NCBI GenBank assembly: GCA_003254925.1
Contig: QANZ01014758.1
Location: forward strand, 1-64,000
Origin: Chamaecrista fasciculata
Taxonomy: Eukaryota > Streptophyta > Magnoliopsida > Fabales > Fabaceae
Length of the DNA stretch: 64,000 bases
Reading direction: 5' to 3'
Shown here: positions 10,616 through 22,951 of the stretch, one piece after another
Position numbering within the stretch: the first letter of the stretch is position 1
How the letters are laid out: each line of letters starts with the position of its first letter
Position numbers and translations under genes: made by a program
Notes under the pieces: model-generated
The model's input: the letters and a program-made list of their open reading frames with translations, nothing else
Databases searched by the model: none
Told to the model about the DNA's origin: nothing

Positions 10616-11340
10616 AACTTCATCCTCATCTTCATTTCATGGCATCATCTCACATGGATGGAAGATAAGGTCTTTCAAAGATAATATAATAATGGGACTA
10701 GATTTTAAATTTTATTTATTTGCATAGTAAAAAGATAAATTAAAGTATAATATCACATATTCACGTACCTAATAAGATTGGTTAAAAAAAAGGAAAATTG
10801 GTCATATACTCATATTATAATGTAACATAACGCCAAATTAGAGGTTGAATTATAGCAGAGAGAAAATAAATAAATAATAATAACACACCCACATTGGTCA
10901 GTTTCAAGTTTCTTACTAAAGATTCCACAAAACATATTAATTATTTAATTATTAATTAATATATTAAATTTTAATGAGACAGATATATCTATACTATATT
11001 ATATGGCTCCACCCCTTTATGGTTGGTCAAAAATAGTGAATTAAAAAATTAAAAAAGAAAAAAGAAATCACCACTCTCTCTCCCCACTCACTCTCCCATA
11101 TGAGGTAATTTCAAATTGGTCCTAAATATTTTATTTATCTTAGATGAGTCTTACATATTTGTATAATTTCTCAAATTGGTCCCAAACTTACTCCTTTATC
11201 AATATAAAAATTTAATATAATCTTCAACTTTAAATCAATTCAAATATTACATGCATATTGGCGTGCCCGAAGCCCCTAGTATATATATATAGTCATCGTA
11301 TAATCTTTTGAAAAGTTTGAAGACTCAATACAGAGCGAAG
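10616..11340. other. Shared divergent promoter region
   Basis: This gap separates the divergently transcribed PPR and MMSDH genes. It is AT-rich with short pyrimidine tracts (CTCTCTCTCCCC at about 11075) and a repeat-like stretch at 11106-11226 (TCAAATTGGTCC twice) resembling the other palindromic repeats of the window. No gene is seen. Confidence 0.55.
11280..11291 (+). promoter_or_regulatory. TATA box of the MMSDH gene
   Basis: TATATATATATA lies about 50 nt upstream of the first ATG (11341), with no other ATG in between. This implies a short 5' UTR of about 20-30 nt. Confidence 0.55.
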
Positions 11341-14300
11341 ATGTTGCAGCTTGCTGTTCATCGAGGTTAGTGTGTATATTGCTAGATTTTTTGGATGCTT
11401 AGATAGTTAATGAATTAGTGGATTCAGAAATTTAATTTAGGATCATACAAGTTTGGGTTTAGTGATTGTATATGTGAATGATTATGATTATTGCAGTGAA
11501 GAAGTTAAACAATTTGAGGCCTCAGATCTTCGCTTTGGGAAGTTCCCAATTCTCGACGGCTGCTGAACCATCATCTTCCGGGAAGCGTAATCCGCCGGTA
11601 AGCCTAATCTCCGTTTAGATTCCCGGAAAATCATCCTTTCTGATTGACTTCATTGAGAAAAGAAAAAATAAATAGACGATTGATTTATTTTGTGTAGTGT
11701 CGGTAACTAATTAAAACTTCATGGCCCTCTTTGAGCTCAGTTTGTAGTTTTGCGACTGAAGGCCATGTTTTCTGATAAACTGGGATTTGACAAGATTCAA
11801 CTAAAAGTAGAAAATCTGTTAATTTTTTCCAGAGTTGATTTTGTTATCAGCTTGCTAGAATAACTAGTAAGGACTAGTTGACCAAATCGTAATGAAGTTG
11901 AAGAGAAGAATTTTCAAGGTTCCAGTCTGACTCTAGCTTAATCATTTTACCTTCTCTTAGTTGTTTCTGCTTTTTTTTTTTCGGGTATTGCACAGAGAGT
12001 TCCAAATCTTATTGGGGGCAGCTTTGTTGACTCAAAATCGTCATCCTTCATTGATGTTATAAACCCCGTAAGTGTTTTAATTTCTTCTTTGGGGACAATG
12101 CGCTTATTGTTTTGCTTTTTCTTTGTTGATTTGAGGAATGTAGATTTGTCCTAATTTTGAATTCTGATAATAGGCAACACAAGAAGTTGTGTCGCAAATT
12201 CCTTTGACTACAAATGATGAGTTTAAAGCTGCAGTATCTGCCGCTAAGAGCGCTTTTCCATCATGGCGTAACACTCCAATTACAACACGCCAGCGTGTTA
12301 TGCTTAAGCTTCAGGAGCTTATACGCAGAGATATGGTAAGAAATTTGAGATGCTTGTTACTTTCTCTAAATCATTCACAGAAATATGCCCATCCACCTAC
12401 GCCACAACAAAGACCTGTAAAAATTTCTCCTTTGATCAGATCATAATCATATCACTACTTTATAACTTTTTCAGGATAAACTTGCTCTGAATGTAACCAC
12501 TGAACAAGGGAAGACATTGAAAGATGCTCAAGGAGACGTATTTCGTGGTTTAGGTTGGTCTGTCTATATGCTGTTGGAGAAGTTTGTGTATTGAGATAAT
12601 GATTGAGATCAAAAGTTTGGTTATGGAGTTCTCTGAAATTTTTTATTTTGTCATTCAGAGGTGGTGGAACATGCTTGCGGGATGGCAACTTTACAAATGG
12701 GAGAGTATGTTTCCAATGTTGCTCATGGAATTGATACTTACAGCGTAAGAGAACCACTAGGTGTTTGTGCTGGGATATGTCCTTTCAACTTTCCTGCAAT
12801 GATTCCCTTGTGGGTAAGCTGACTTCTACTTTTCGGCAAGTTTTTGGGTTATCTAATTAATCTTTTGCTTGAATTGGGTTCATCTCATTATGTCGTAGCT
12901 ATCTGCATGCATGATGTGGAAAAAATTTAGAATGACCCAAAAATAGTTATCCAGAATAACTTAGTATGTCTCTATTCATGTTATTGTTATGCAGGAATTT
13001 TAATGTCCTTCATATAGTATTGCACTCAACAATTGATATTTTGTTCAGTTAATCTAAGTGGTAACCAGTTCCGAATGTTCATGATCTAATTGCAGATGTT
13101 CCCAGTGGCAGTTACTTGTGGGAATACCTTTATTCTAAAGCCATCAGAAAAAGATCCAGGTGATTTTTTCTATTTGGTTTGGATACCATTAGTTTTGCTC
13201 TTCAATCTGGAGCATATGGTTGAATAAATTGGAAAAATCAGACTCTTATAAGTTGTTCTGTGAAATCATCGGGAGTTGAATATTGGCTTTAAATAAATAA
13301 TGTTTTTACTATAACCTCTTGACATATTTGTGTTTTGTCAGTGGTCGTTTTCCTCCTACTCTGCTTTGATTTCAATTTGTTGCTGAATAGATACATAATG
13401 AGTTTGTTTGGAGGAAATTCTCAGCTGATCCAGTTGTATGAGAACTCAATATTGATTGTTCTTGATATCAATTAACAAATGGAGAGATAATTTTCATGAT
13501 TATTGGAATTTATATCTTGACTTTGGTGCTTTCCAGGTGCCTCTGTAATGCTGGCAGAATTGGCATTGGAGGCTGGTTTGCCTGAGGGCGTCTTGAATAT
13601 TGTTCATGGAACCCATGTATGTTATCCTCCTGTTTTCATTAAACTTCTGTTCTTTACCTCTATCTCGTCTTACTTCTAAATAAAGTTACTCTCAGTTTCA
13701 GGCTCATTTAGTATATGTTAATGTGACCTCGAAGATAATCAAAATTTAAACCAGAAGTTGAATGTTATACTGTATCACATAATGGGTACTTTAAAGAGGA
13801 CTTCACAAATTCTTAAACTACTGCTCAAGGGGAAACAGCTTGTCACATTTTGATGCTTCAATTTCACTCATTTTACTTTCTGTTTTTTGATTGATTTATG
13901 TTCTTATAAGTTCAACTGGTTCCAGGATATTGTGAATGCTATTTGTGATGATGACGACATCAAAGCTGTATCTTTTGTTGGTTCGAATGTTGTAAGTGAT
14001 CTCATACATTTATTTTTCCAATCCAGTGTTTTTATATGATGCCTCTTGATATGATCATAAATTAACGCTCCATTTGGATTGAGGAGAAAAATTAGAATGG
14101 GAAATTTTATAAAGGAAATTGGAAGTTTTTCTTCTTTGGATGGAGGGAAAAAATGAGGGAGAGCAAAGAAATATGATGAAGTTTCAATTTTCTCAAGAGT
14201 GTTTAAAATGTTGTCTTATCCAGACATAAAGAAAATGCTGTTATGTGAACCCTCTTAAATGCTGATTTCACGCAAATCTTAGTCTCCCATTCTATGCTTA

Positions 14301-16986
14301 TTTGACGCCTTTTTTTTATATTAAAGGCTGGAATGCATATATATTCAAGAGCATCAGCTAAGGGGAAACGAGTACAAGTAAGTGCAGACATTCCTTTTCC
14401 TTACAAACATTGTTGGTTTAAACCTCTGTAAGATATGAAATCAACTTGGGTTGGGAACCTAATGAACTGTTTATTCAGTCCAACATGGGAGCAAAAAATC
14501 ACGCAATTGTCATGCCTGATGCAAATGCTGATGCTACTATAAATGCTTTAGTTGCTGCTGGTTTTGGTGCTGCAGGGCAAAGGTGCATGGCTCTCAGCAC
14601 AGTTGTTTTTGTTGGAGGATCAAAACCATGGTATCAAGCTTTCTATACTTTTGAAATCAATTCATCGTAACTCTTTTTTGGTGACACATTGCTTTAACTT
14701 CTTTAATGCCATCTTACACCTTTAGTAACTAAGTTCCTTGTCTGGATGCTTGTTCTGAAATTTATATGGAAGTATTTGGTTTCTGCCAAGCTGAAGACGT
14801 GATTCCACATTCTATAGATAACAATTGAAGTCACTCTATAACCCATTATTTCCTTTCCTCTGATAAACCTAACAGGATTATTCAGAGAAAAGCCCGTTCC
14901 AAGTATTTGGATTTATTGAGAATTTGAGATGCTGGTATCTATGGGAAATTGACCTTAGTGATGAATTTGAGTATAACTATGACCTTCGAACTATTTTTTC
15001 AGGGAATCTATATTAGCGGAGCGGGCCAATGCTCTCAAAGTAAGCGCGGGAACTGATCCTGATGCAGACCTTGGTCCAGTCATCAGTAAACAGGTTTGTT
15101 GTATAGCTATGAGGTATTTATGTACTTGCACCACACTCTGGATATGAACTCAAAATCTCAATAATTACTGGCATGAATTTTAAATGCAACTCATTTTTAC
15201 ATTGAGCATGTGTGTATTTTAGCATTTTGTATAACATTCTTACTGCATCCTCAGGCGAAGGAGAGGATACACAGATTAGTTCAATCTGGTGTTGACAGTG
15301 GTGCCAGACTACTGCTTGATGGAAGAAATATAGTGGTAGCTTCTAAATCCTTGAGTACTTGTATTTTTTGTATTTACCACATTTATTTACTTTTACATGT
15401 ATGATCAGTATAACATCTTCATTCTTTCCTTAGAAACTGATGGAAATATTTGGGAAATCAGGGGCAGCAGACAAATTAATATAAATAAGATTCTGACTGA
15501 AGTGTTTCTAATCGAAAATAAACAATAATTAGAAATTAAAATGCAAACGACAATGACATTTGATTGGGTTTTATTTTTTAGCATCAGATCTATCATTTAT
15601 GTTGGCTATGCCAGATTGCTTACAAATTTTTATATGCATGGCAAATAGGTCCCAGGCTATGAATCTGGCAATTTTATTGGACCAACCATCTTATCAGATG
15701 TCACTGCAGACATGGAGTGCTACAAGGTATTTTTGAAATCCCAAACTGAAGTGGATTGAGAAACTCTGAAATTTTAGAAACTAGATTTTTAGATGTTTAA
15801 ACTTGACTATCTCTGTTGTGACCTGTACAGGAAGAAATCTTTGGTCCGGTTCTTCTTTTCATGGAGGTATAATTTATCTGTCTCATCCTAAAACCCCTAA
15901 ATTCGAATGTTGTTCATTCATCATATTTCCTTGCCTTGTACTACATGCGTTTGTCTAAATTTCTTTTTCTTGCTTGATATAGAGACAAGCTGACACATTT
16001 TATCTCTTAACTTCAGGCTGACAGCTTGGAAGAGGCCATAAACATTGTTAACAAAAACAAGTATGTTCTTAACAATTTTCTTCTTTCTGTGATCACCTGT
16101 GTTTGAAGTAGTATGCATTATTTAATCGTGACTTTTCCAACAGGTATGGAAATGGTGCTTCTATATTTACAACTTCCGGTATTGCAGCTCGGAAATTTCA
16201 GACTGAGATTGAAGCTGGACAGGTAAGGATTTTTCTAGTGTAGGCTTAGCATATTACGTCATCTATCCATGGACTCGTTGATGTGTCTCAGGCAACAATT
16301 GAGACCTAGTGGTACTTAAGCATTGTCTTTTGAGATATGATCTCTTTGGTTGAAAGCGATTCCATGAGAAAGGGATGACTGTTAAAGGGTTACCTAGAGT
16401 GCAAAAGGTCCTTAAACAAGGTCTAAGATTTGGAGTAGATCCTCTCGTTTGAGGGAATAGAAGAGAAAAACACTAAGTCAGACATAAAAGGATACAAAAA
16501 AAATTAGAATGTCAATATGGTAGAGCTGCCTAAATAGTAAATACTAAATATATAGTAGTGAGAGATTTAGACCAAAATATGCATTTGTTAGATATGAATA
16601 GAGGATGAATCTGATAATATTATGGATCATGACTTGTTCTGTGTTTAAACCAGGTGGGCATCAATGTTCCCATTCCAGTTCCTTTGCCCTTCTTTTCATT
16701 TACTGGAAACAAGGCATCATTTGCAGGCGACCTCAATTTCTACGGTAGGGAATTTTTCCCCAGAAGCTTCTTCTTTGCCCTTCTGTTTCACTTACAGAAT
16801 TAGAAGTTACAGATTGCTTAATGATACAATTTATACCATTGAGTTTGGATTTTATGTTTTGTATGAAATACAGGCAAGGCTGGAGTTAACTTTTACACTC
16901 AGATCAAAACAGTAACACAGCAATGGAAGGATTCTGCTGGTGGTAGCAGAATCAATATGGCAATGCCAACCTCTCAAAAATCTTGA
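11341..16986 (+). CDS. ALDH6B2: Methylmalonate-semialdehyde dehydrogenase (CoA-acylating), mitochondrial
   Basis: The enzyme oxidises methylmalonate and malonate semialdehydes to propionyl-CoA and acetyl-CoA with NAD+ and CoA, in valine, beta-alanine and pyrimidine catabolism. I find 19 exons: 11341-11365, 11497-11597, 11996-12067, 12174-12335, 12475-12553, 12659-12813, 13096-13159, 13537-13616, 13926-13991, 14327-14377, 14479-14630, 15003-15093, 15255-15335, 15649-15726, 15831-15866, 16017-16060, 16144-16222, 16654-16744, 16874-16986. They sum to 1620 nt, 539 residues, the usual length. Visible are a Ser/Arg/Lys-rich presequence, [19 protein letters not shown], the glycine loop SFVGSNVAG and the catalytic site [14 protein letters not shown] with Cys at about residue 321. 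All introns are GT-AG. Nothing suggests a defect. Confidence 0.96.
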
Positions 16987-18030
16987 ATCTCCATATAGTT
17001 TTAGTGTACGTTTTCTTTTCAAGAGAAAAAAGTAGAACCTTGCACTCTTTAATAAATGAAGTATATATATTTCGGTGTTTTCTTGTCTAAATGACGTTTC
17101 TAAATTTGGATTAACATCTTTTCAACTTCATGTGAGGATAGAAAAAACTACAAAATAATTAAATAATAACCGAATAAATCATGACTCATGAGGGTGAAAT
17201 AGGAAGACAAAATATGTCCGGTCAAATAACAATTGAAGATTACAGTACTTATCAAGTTTAAATATCTCCTATCTCTCCCTTCAAAATAAAGAAAAATCGT
17301 ATTAAGAAAGATATGGAGTTTAAAAGGAAAAGTTGAGGAAAAATGATTTTCTTAAGGAGTGAAAGATGTTTTATCTTATTTGAACATAAAATTTCAAAAT
17401 TTACGTAATTTCATGACAGATACATGCTCCAAAAATGGTTGAAGGTTGATAAAGTTGGAATTAAAGAGTAACTTAGTTGGGTTTGTAGAAACTCTATGAG
17501 ATACCAACCCTTCAAATTCTTACTTTCCATGGAAGTGTATATATGTATATGTATATATCTTCACTTCCCGATCATATGTTTATTCACATTTAAATCCTCA
17601 TAGACTTCAGTCCCAAAAAAAATCTTGATAGACAGCAATATCAAGATCATTTGACTTTTTTCTTTGTTGATATTTTAGTCCCTACAGATAGCAGAAGTGT
17701 CGTGTTCCTATCCGATTCCTATGGAGATATTTATTTTAATTTATGTGAATATGACATTAATAAATGCCATACATTATAGAAATACAAATTCACCGACCAT
17801 CGTGTAAGCAACGTGGTCACTCCTTCACCAAAAATGAAAGAAGATGGAATTCATTAGATTATATATGTATAATTATGTAAAGGACATCCCTCTCCCACCA
17901 ATAGCAAAAACTTTGAAAAGAAAATAACTAACTACGTTCCATCTTTTCCATTATTCATAACCACACACACATATATAAGTGGTAACTAACTAACATTAGG
18001 GATGAATCATAATTCATTCATCTATAATTA
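16987..18030. other. Intergenic region between convergent MMSDH and UGT genes
   Basis: This holds the 3' UTR of MMSDH (AATAAATGAA at about 17050) and the 3' UTR of the glycosyltransferase on the other strand. The rest is AT-rich and I see no gene or clear repeat. Confidence 0.6.
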
Positions 18031-19392
18031 CTAGAAATGAATTAATTCAACAAGAGTGTTGAAATCCTGAGCTGCCTTCCCTTGAGGCCCAGCAGCAACT
18101 TCCACAGTCTGCTTCAACATGAAGGCATTGTTTCTGATGATATTTCCTTCATCTTCCACCAAAATAAGATTCAAACTTTTGATCAACCTACTTTTAGTGA
18201 AAACCCCATTCTCAATTCTGACCCCTATCCCCCACACATCCTCCACCATCCTTGCACACATCCCATGATCCCCAAATAATGGCCTACAAATCATGGGCAC
18301 CCCATTCACAATACCCTCTGCCACTGAGTTACTCCCACAATGTGTCACAAACACTCCCACGGACCCATGTCCTAAAACCTCCCTTTGAGGAGCCCATGGC
18401 ACTATTTTCCCTCTCTTGCTTGTTCTCTCTAAGAACCCTTCTGGCAAAGATGCCTTCACATCTTCCCTAAGTGACCATAGGAATGGAAACTCACATGCCT
18501 CTAATGCCTCACAAACTTGCAAGATTTCATCATGTGGTAATGAAGCCACAGATCCGAAGCTTATATAAGCCACTGATCTCTCCTTTTGCTTATCCAACCA
18601 TACCATACACTCGTTGGTTTTCACTGTGTTATGGTTACTGTCACATGGTGGAAGACTGAGAGGACCCATGTAAAGCAGAGATTTGAGCTTAGATTTCATG
18701 TCACTTAAAAACAGGGGAGGATCTAGTTCTTCGTAGAAACTCATAACTACTGCTTTTGCATGAGGAAGTACTTCACCCATGGAAGCTAATGTTTTAGAAA
18801 ATAATGGTTCTTCTTCCTCATCAAGAGGTTTCAGTACGTCTTTGGGGATATCCTCAACATTTATAAAATACAAGCCAGGAAGAAAATCAAGAGATGTGGG
18901 AGTTCTCTGGCGTATTAAGTGAGTGTAGAAATGAAGGGAAAGAGAGGATGAAAGAGGAAGCCAAATAGCAACCCAAGGAACATTTAGGGTCTGAGCCAAT
19001 GCAAGAGAAGGAGTGACAAAAGCATCAGCGAGAATGCAAGTGATTTTTTTGTGAGAGTTTTTCTCTGCCAAATCTAAGGACTTTTGGAGATTGTCATGAG
19101 CAGAATGAAGAAAGAAGTTGAGCCTTTCAAAAGGGTGGTGTCCTAGGACATGGTCTTGGGGGAGACCATCGGAGACATCAAAGGGTTGAATGTTGTGAGG
19201 GATGAGGAGGTTGTTGGGTTTGGAGAAGAGGGTTTTGTTGGATTTGGAAGTGTTGAAAAAGGAGAAGGTGGTGGAAGGAGAAGCATGAGCAAGCTTGATG
19301 GCTAAGTGAAAAAGAGGAAGAGGGTGGCTTCCAAAGGGAAAAGTAATGATAGCAACATGTTTGTTATGATTATCAGACAAAGAAATCGGCAT
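18031..19392 (-). CDS. UGT78-type flavonoid/anthocyanidin 3-O-glycosyltransferase
   Basis: Family 1 glycosyltransferases of the UGT78 group transfer a sugar from a UDP-sugar to the 3-hydroxyl of flavonols or anthocyanidins in the cytosol. The protein has 453 residues. I start at the ATG at 19392 (MPISLSDNHNKHVAIITFPF): the in-frame extension upstream overlaps the TATA box and the His in HVAIITFPFGSHPLP sits where the catalytic His is expected. The 44-residue PSPG box runs from WAPQREVLG through THCGSNSVAEG to CRPLFGDH. Its Trp22 is replaced by Ser and its last residue is His instead of the more frequent Gln. The frame is one uninterrupted exon. The acceptor cannot be read from sequence alone; isoflavonoid or flavonol are alternatives. 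Confidence 0.88.
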   Translation of the reverse strand: MPISLSDNHNKHVAIITFPFGSHPLPLFHLAIKLAHASPSTTFSFFNTSKSNKTLFSKPNNLLIPHNIQPFDVSDGLPQDHVLGHHPFERLNFFLHSAHDNLQKSLDLAEKNSHKKITCILADAFVTPSLALAQTLNVPWVAIWLPLSSSLSLHFYTHLIRQRTPTSLDFLPGLYFINVEDIPKDVLKPLDEEEEPLFSKTLASMGEVLPHAKAVVMSFYEELDPPLFLSDMKSKLKSLLYMGPLSLPPCDSNHNTVKTNECMVWLDKQKERSVAYISFGSVASLPHDEILQVCEALEACEFPFLWSLREDVKASLPEGFLERTSKRGKIVPWAPQREVLGHGSVGVFVTHCGSNSVAEGIVNGVPMICRPLFGDHGMCARMVEDVWGIGVRIENGVFTKSRLIKSLNLILVEDEGNIIRNNAFMLKQTVEVAAGPQGKAAQDFNTLVELIHF

Positions 19393-22300
19393 ACTTGTAT
19401 ATAAAGGAGGGTATATTGAATATATAATAGAGAAGGAAGAAGAAGAATTGAGCTTATGGTGGGATAGGAATGAATATGTTTGTGTGTATATATAGTGTGT
19501 AATTGAAAATGACAAGTTAGCAGCATTGAATTGTTACATATAAGGACTATGCAATATAGTAAAATATTAAGATTAAAGGTGTGAACTAGTTAGTGTCATT
19601 CATGAACTTTAAAAACTGATAAAATAAGTGTTTTGTTAATGTTAAAATATAATTTAATTGTATATGTTGCATAGATTTAGGGTTGTTTTTGAAACAGAGT
19701 TAGAGAAGTAAATATATGTTGCACCAAACAGTCCTTTGATAATATGGAAAGTAGAAGATGGGGGTTGGGGCATGCACGCATGCAAGCATATTCAACTATC
19801 TATGGAGGGTTGGGGCATGGGGATCATGTATATGGCCTTTAATTTTACCTAATTAAATATTTTGAAGTTTTTTATACGTGTTCTTATCAATTTTATTTAC
19901 AAGAAATTCCTTAAGTTATTAAAAAAATAAGAAAAAAAAAACCTTAAGTTAAGACTTTTTGTATTGTATAAAAGATAATATCCGATCCTTTGTTAAATTT
20001 TTTATTAAAAAAATAATATTTTTTTAGTTAATGTTAATTAAATGCATAAATAGATACTTGCTTTGTAAGTTCTGTTGAATATGAAAAATCCAACAATAAT
20101 TAGAAAAACACAAAAGTATCATCAATATACATTGTATTGTATAATTCTTGAAGTTTTCATCAAAATTTATGGATTTTTAATTATTTATATATATAAATAT
20201 ATGTCGTGTCGTGTCATGTAATTTTAAAAATTTAACGTGTCGATGTGTCTGTGTTGTATTAGTGTCGGTGTCAGTTTCCATGCTTATATTATAATACTTG
20301 CCTCTCATATTACCTTTACAATCTTTCTAATTTCAACATTTTTGAAGCAAGGTTCAAAAACCCAAACAGTAATCCAATTCACCTATATATATATAATCAG
20401 TCAAAATCAGTAGTGAACTTGTTAAATATTGATTGTGAACTTAAACTTGGTAGAGACATGCATGATCATAAAATGTCATTTGATGACATTAATTTTAATA
20501 AATATTATAAAAATTAATTATACTTATATTAATTTATAATAGAACGAAGCCATGCACCAAGAAATAAATTCTTTTTAAAAAATGGAAATGGACTCATTAA
20601 TGAGGAAAATAAATATAACAGCGAATTCAATAAAAAATAATTTAATAAATGGGCTTCAATAGTTCCATTTGAGTTTGAGGTGCTTATGTTTGTATGGAAA
20701 AGAATACATATTGGGCTTCAATATTTGAACTAAGCCATGGTCAAAGTTAATGAGAAAGGCTTACCTATCAACCAAGTGTTGGTTGCATACTATTAGTTAG
20801 TATTCCTACACTATCTCTCTATAAATACTTTTATTACACAACAATATTTCAATCCATTTGAGTATTATCACTCTTTTATTTACACGACTCTCAGTAGTTT
20901 TACAAATAGAAATTAATTTGAAGATTGTGATCTCATGCATGCAATGCCAAATAATACTACTTTGTGAGTGAAGAATATTCCCCTTTATCATTATATCACA
21001 CAAATCACGTGTCTTTTGTCCCCCTTATCTGCATCATCATTATCGCAATCTTTCGCTGCATTCTTTGAGGCTTATAATAATTTCTCCATAACATATATAT
21101 TCTGTTAATAAATAAATAAACAAGCCAACAAAAGCAGTTACGGCGCCTTGGCGTATTATTATCTCTTTTTCCTTGTCATTGATGACAATGCTTCTTTTAC
21201 GTAGTTGGCTATCTTTTTTTCTCATGAGAAAAGATCATTTCCTAATTATAATGAAAGTTTAAATTCAATGTTCAAAATAAAATAATCTCACGTAAATCAA
21301 AATATTACAATGGATAACGTGTTATGCTTCAAAATAACCTTTGAAAGGTATGAACATGTTACAATAAACGTCATTTATAACTGATAATAGCTTTTCTGTC
21401 ACGAAAACATACACGTTTTTATTTTGTCTTCGGTTCACAAAGTCCAGCCTCAATCACATGCATATAACAAACAGTAAAATTAAAGAAGAAACTAATTTTC
21501 TCTTTGAAATCATGTGTCATGTGAAAATGTGACGGCACTCAAAATAAAAGCAAATAGAAATTTTAAATTTAATTTAAGTAATTAAATCGTAAACTAAGTG
21601 ATAATTTGTAATAAGGTGTATAAAAAATTGTTTTTAGACAAATGCCTTTTATTTATGACTTTTATGTAAACAATTGACAAATCAAGTAGGTTCTATAGAG
21701 GGAGATTTTAACTAGTTGATGATAAGGAACTTTAAACCTAAGAGATCAGTAAACTAATACAATTTTGGAACAAAATAAATATAATCAATCATGAACAAAA
21801 TAATTTACCTAAGAAATAAATTAAGCGACAATCGTGCATTTATTGTCGAAGCAATATTTTCAGGAAATTCCTCACATTGTCACACATACATATAAAACCA
21901 AGCTTTCAGATGGCATGATCATATATACACACATCATATGCATAACATAATTGAACAATATTATTCTTCTCGGGCCAAATAAAAAAATTATATTATTCTT
22001 CTATATATGAATATCACTATCATGATGGAAAAATGATTGCATTAATAATTCGTTTATATATATCATGATTCATGTCCCCCTACTTTATTTTAGTGTTTAA
22101 TTTGATTGCCACGAAAGCAAACATAATAGTTCATTAATACTTACTTTTCCACCCTGCAAGTCTGCAACCATAATAGCCAATAAACTTCCCACAAACATAT
22201 AATTCCTTTAATTCATGCTTTATGTAATTAGCATTAATTGGAATTCTAATGCCTAACCGACGATATAGTAGCTACTTGTTCGGTATTTTTGGGGTTAAAA

Positions 22301-22951
22301 TATCCTTGTCATCCTCATTACTTTATCTTTTAAAAATAATTAAGGTCTTTACCAATTTTATTGTTCTGACCAATAATTGAACAAATAAAAGTAACAACAT
22401 ATATATGATCCATGGCCATAATCGCATTTTTTTTCACTAGGTGAAAGTTTAGATGAGTTAAATCTCGAGGGTTTATCAAGGGCAGAATATGCCTCAGGGC
22501 TCTATGAATGCTTACACAGATAATTACATTGACAGTGAATTTTGAACTCACGACTTTAGAAATTATAAATTGACTTCTTATCAATTGAGTTAACATTTAT
22601 TGGCGGTCGGTCGAAAATCTCATTTTGGTACTAACTACTAACTATATCCCCTTTCTTGTAATTAATAAAGTTGAGGACCAAAATGATAATTTTGTGATAC
22701 AAAATAAGGTAAACGTTAAGGGAGGCAGTTGTTTAATTGTTGTAATGATTCTAAAATTTAGATGATGTTGTGAAGTGGAGCAGGTGAGCAGCTAAAACGG
22801 TGAAAATGGCAAGTTTGGTAATAAAGAGTAAAAAGCAGGTCCTAATTGATAATTAGAAGGCCTTAAAAAAGCAAGGCCATCCCATCCTGCAATTGGTATC
22901 ATTCTGTTGTTGTTGTTGTTAATAATATTCACACTCCTTTTTCTTCTTGGG
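19393..22951. other. Large AT-rich intergenic region
   Basis: About 3.5 kb between divergent genes. It contains many short AT-rich runs and ATATAT patches (for example 20195-20215, 21920-22060) and no reading frame with family resemblance. The stretch near 20210-20275 has GTGTCGTGTCATG-like short direct repeats. No transposon ends are recognised. Promoters of the UGT and GGP genes must lie at its two edges. Confidence 0.55.
19487..19494 (-). promoter_or_regulatory. TATA box of the UGT gene
   Basis: TATATATA on the minus strand lies about 95 nt upstream of the chosen start codon (19392), placing transcription start near 19460 and excluding the N-terminal extension from about 19515. Confidence 0.5.

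Noticed and set aside
14060..14170. CTCCATTTGGATTGAGGAG-like stretch in an MMSDH intron that recalls MITE ends
   Set aside because: No convincing inverted partner or duplication could be found.
19393..19515. N-terminal extension of the UGT frame to an ATG at 19515
   Set aside because: It covers the TATA box and gives Ser/Tyr-rich residues absent from the family; the ATG at 19392 fits UGT starts.
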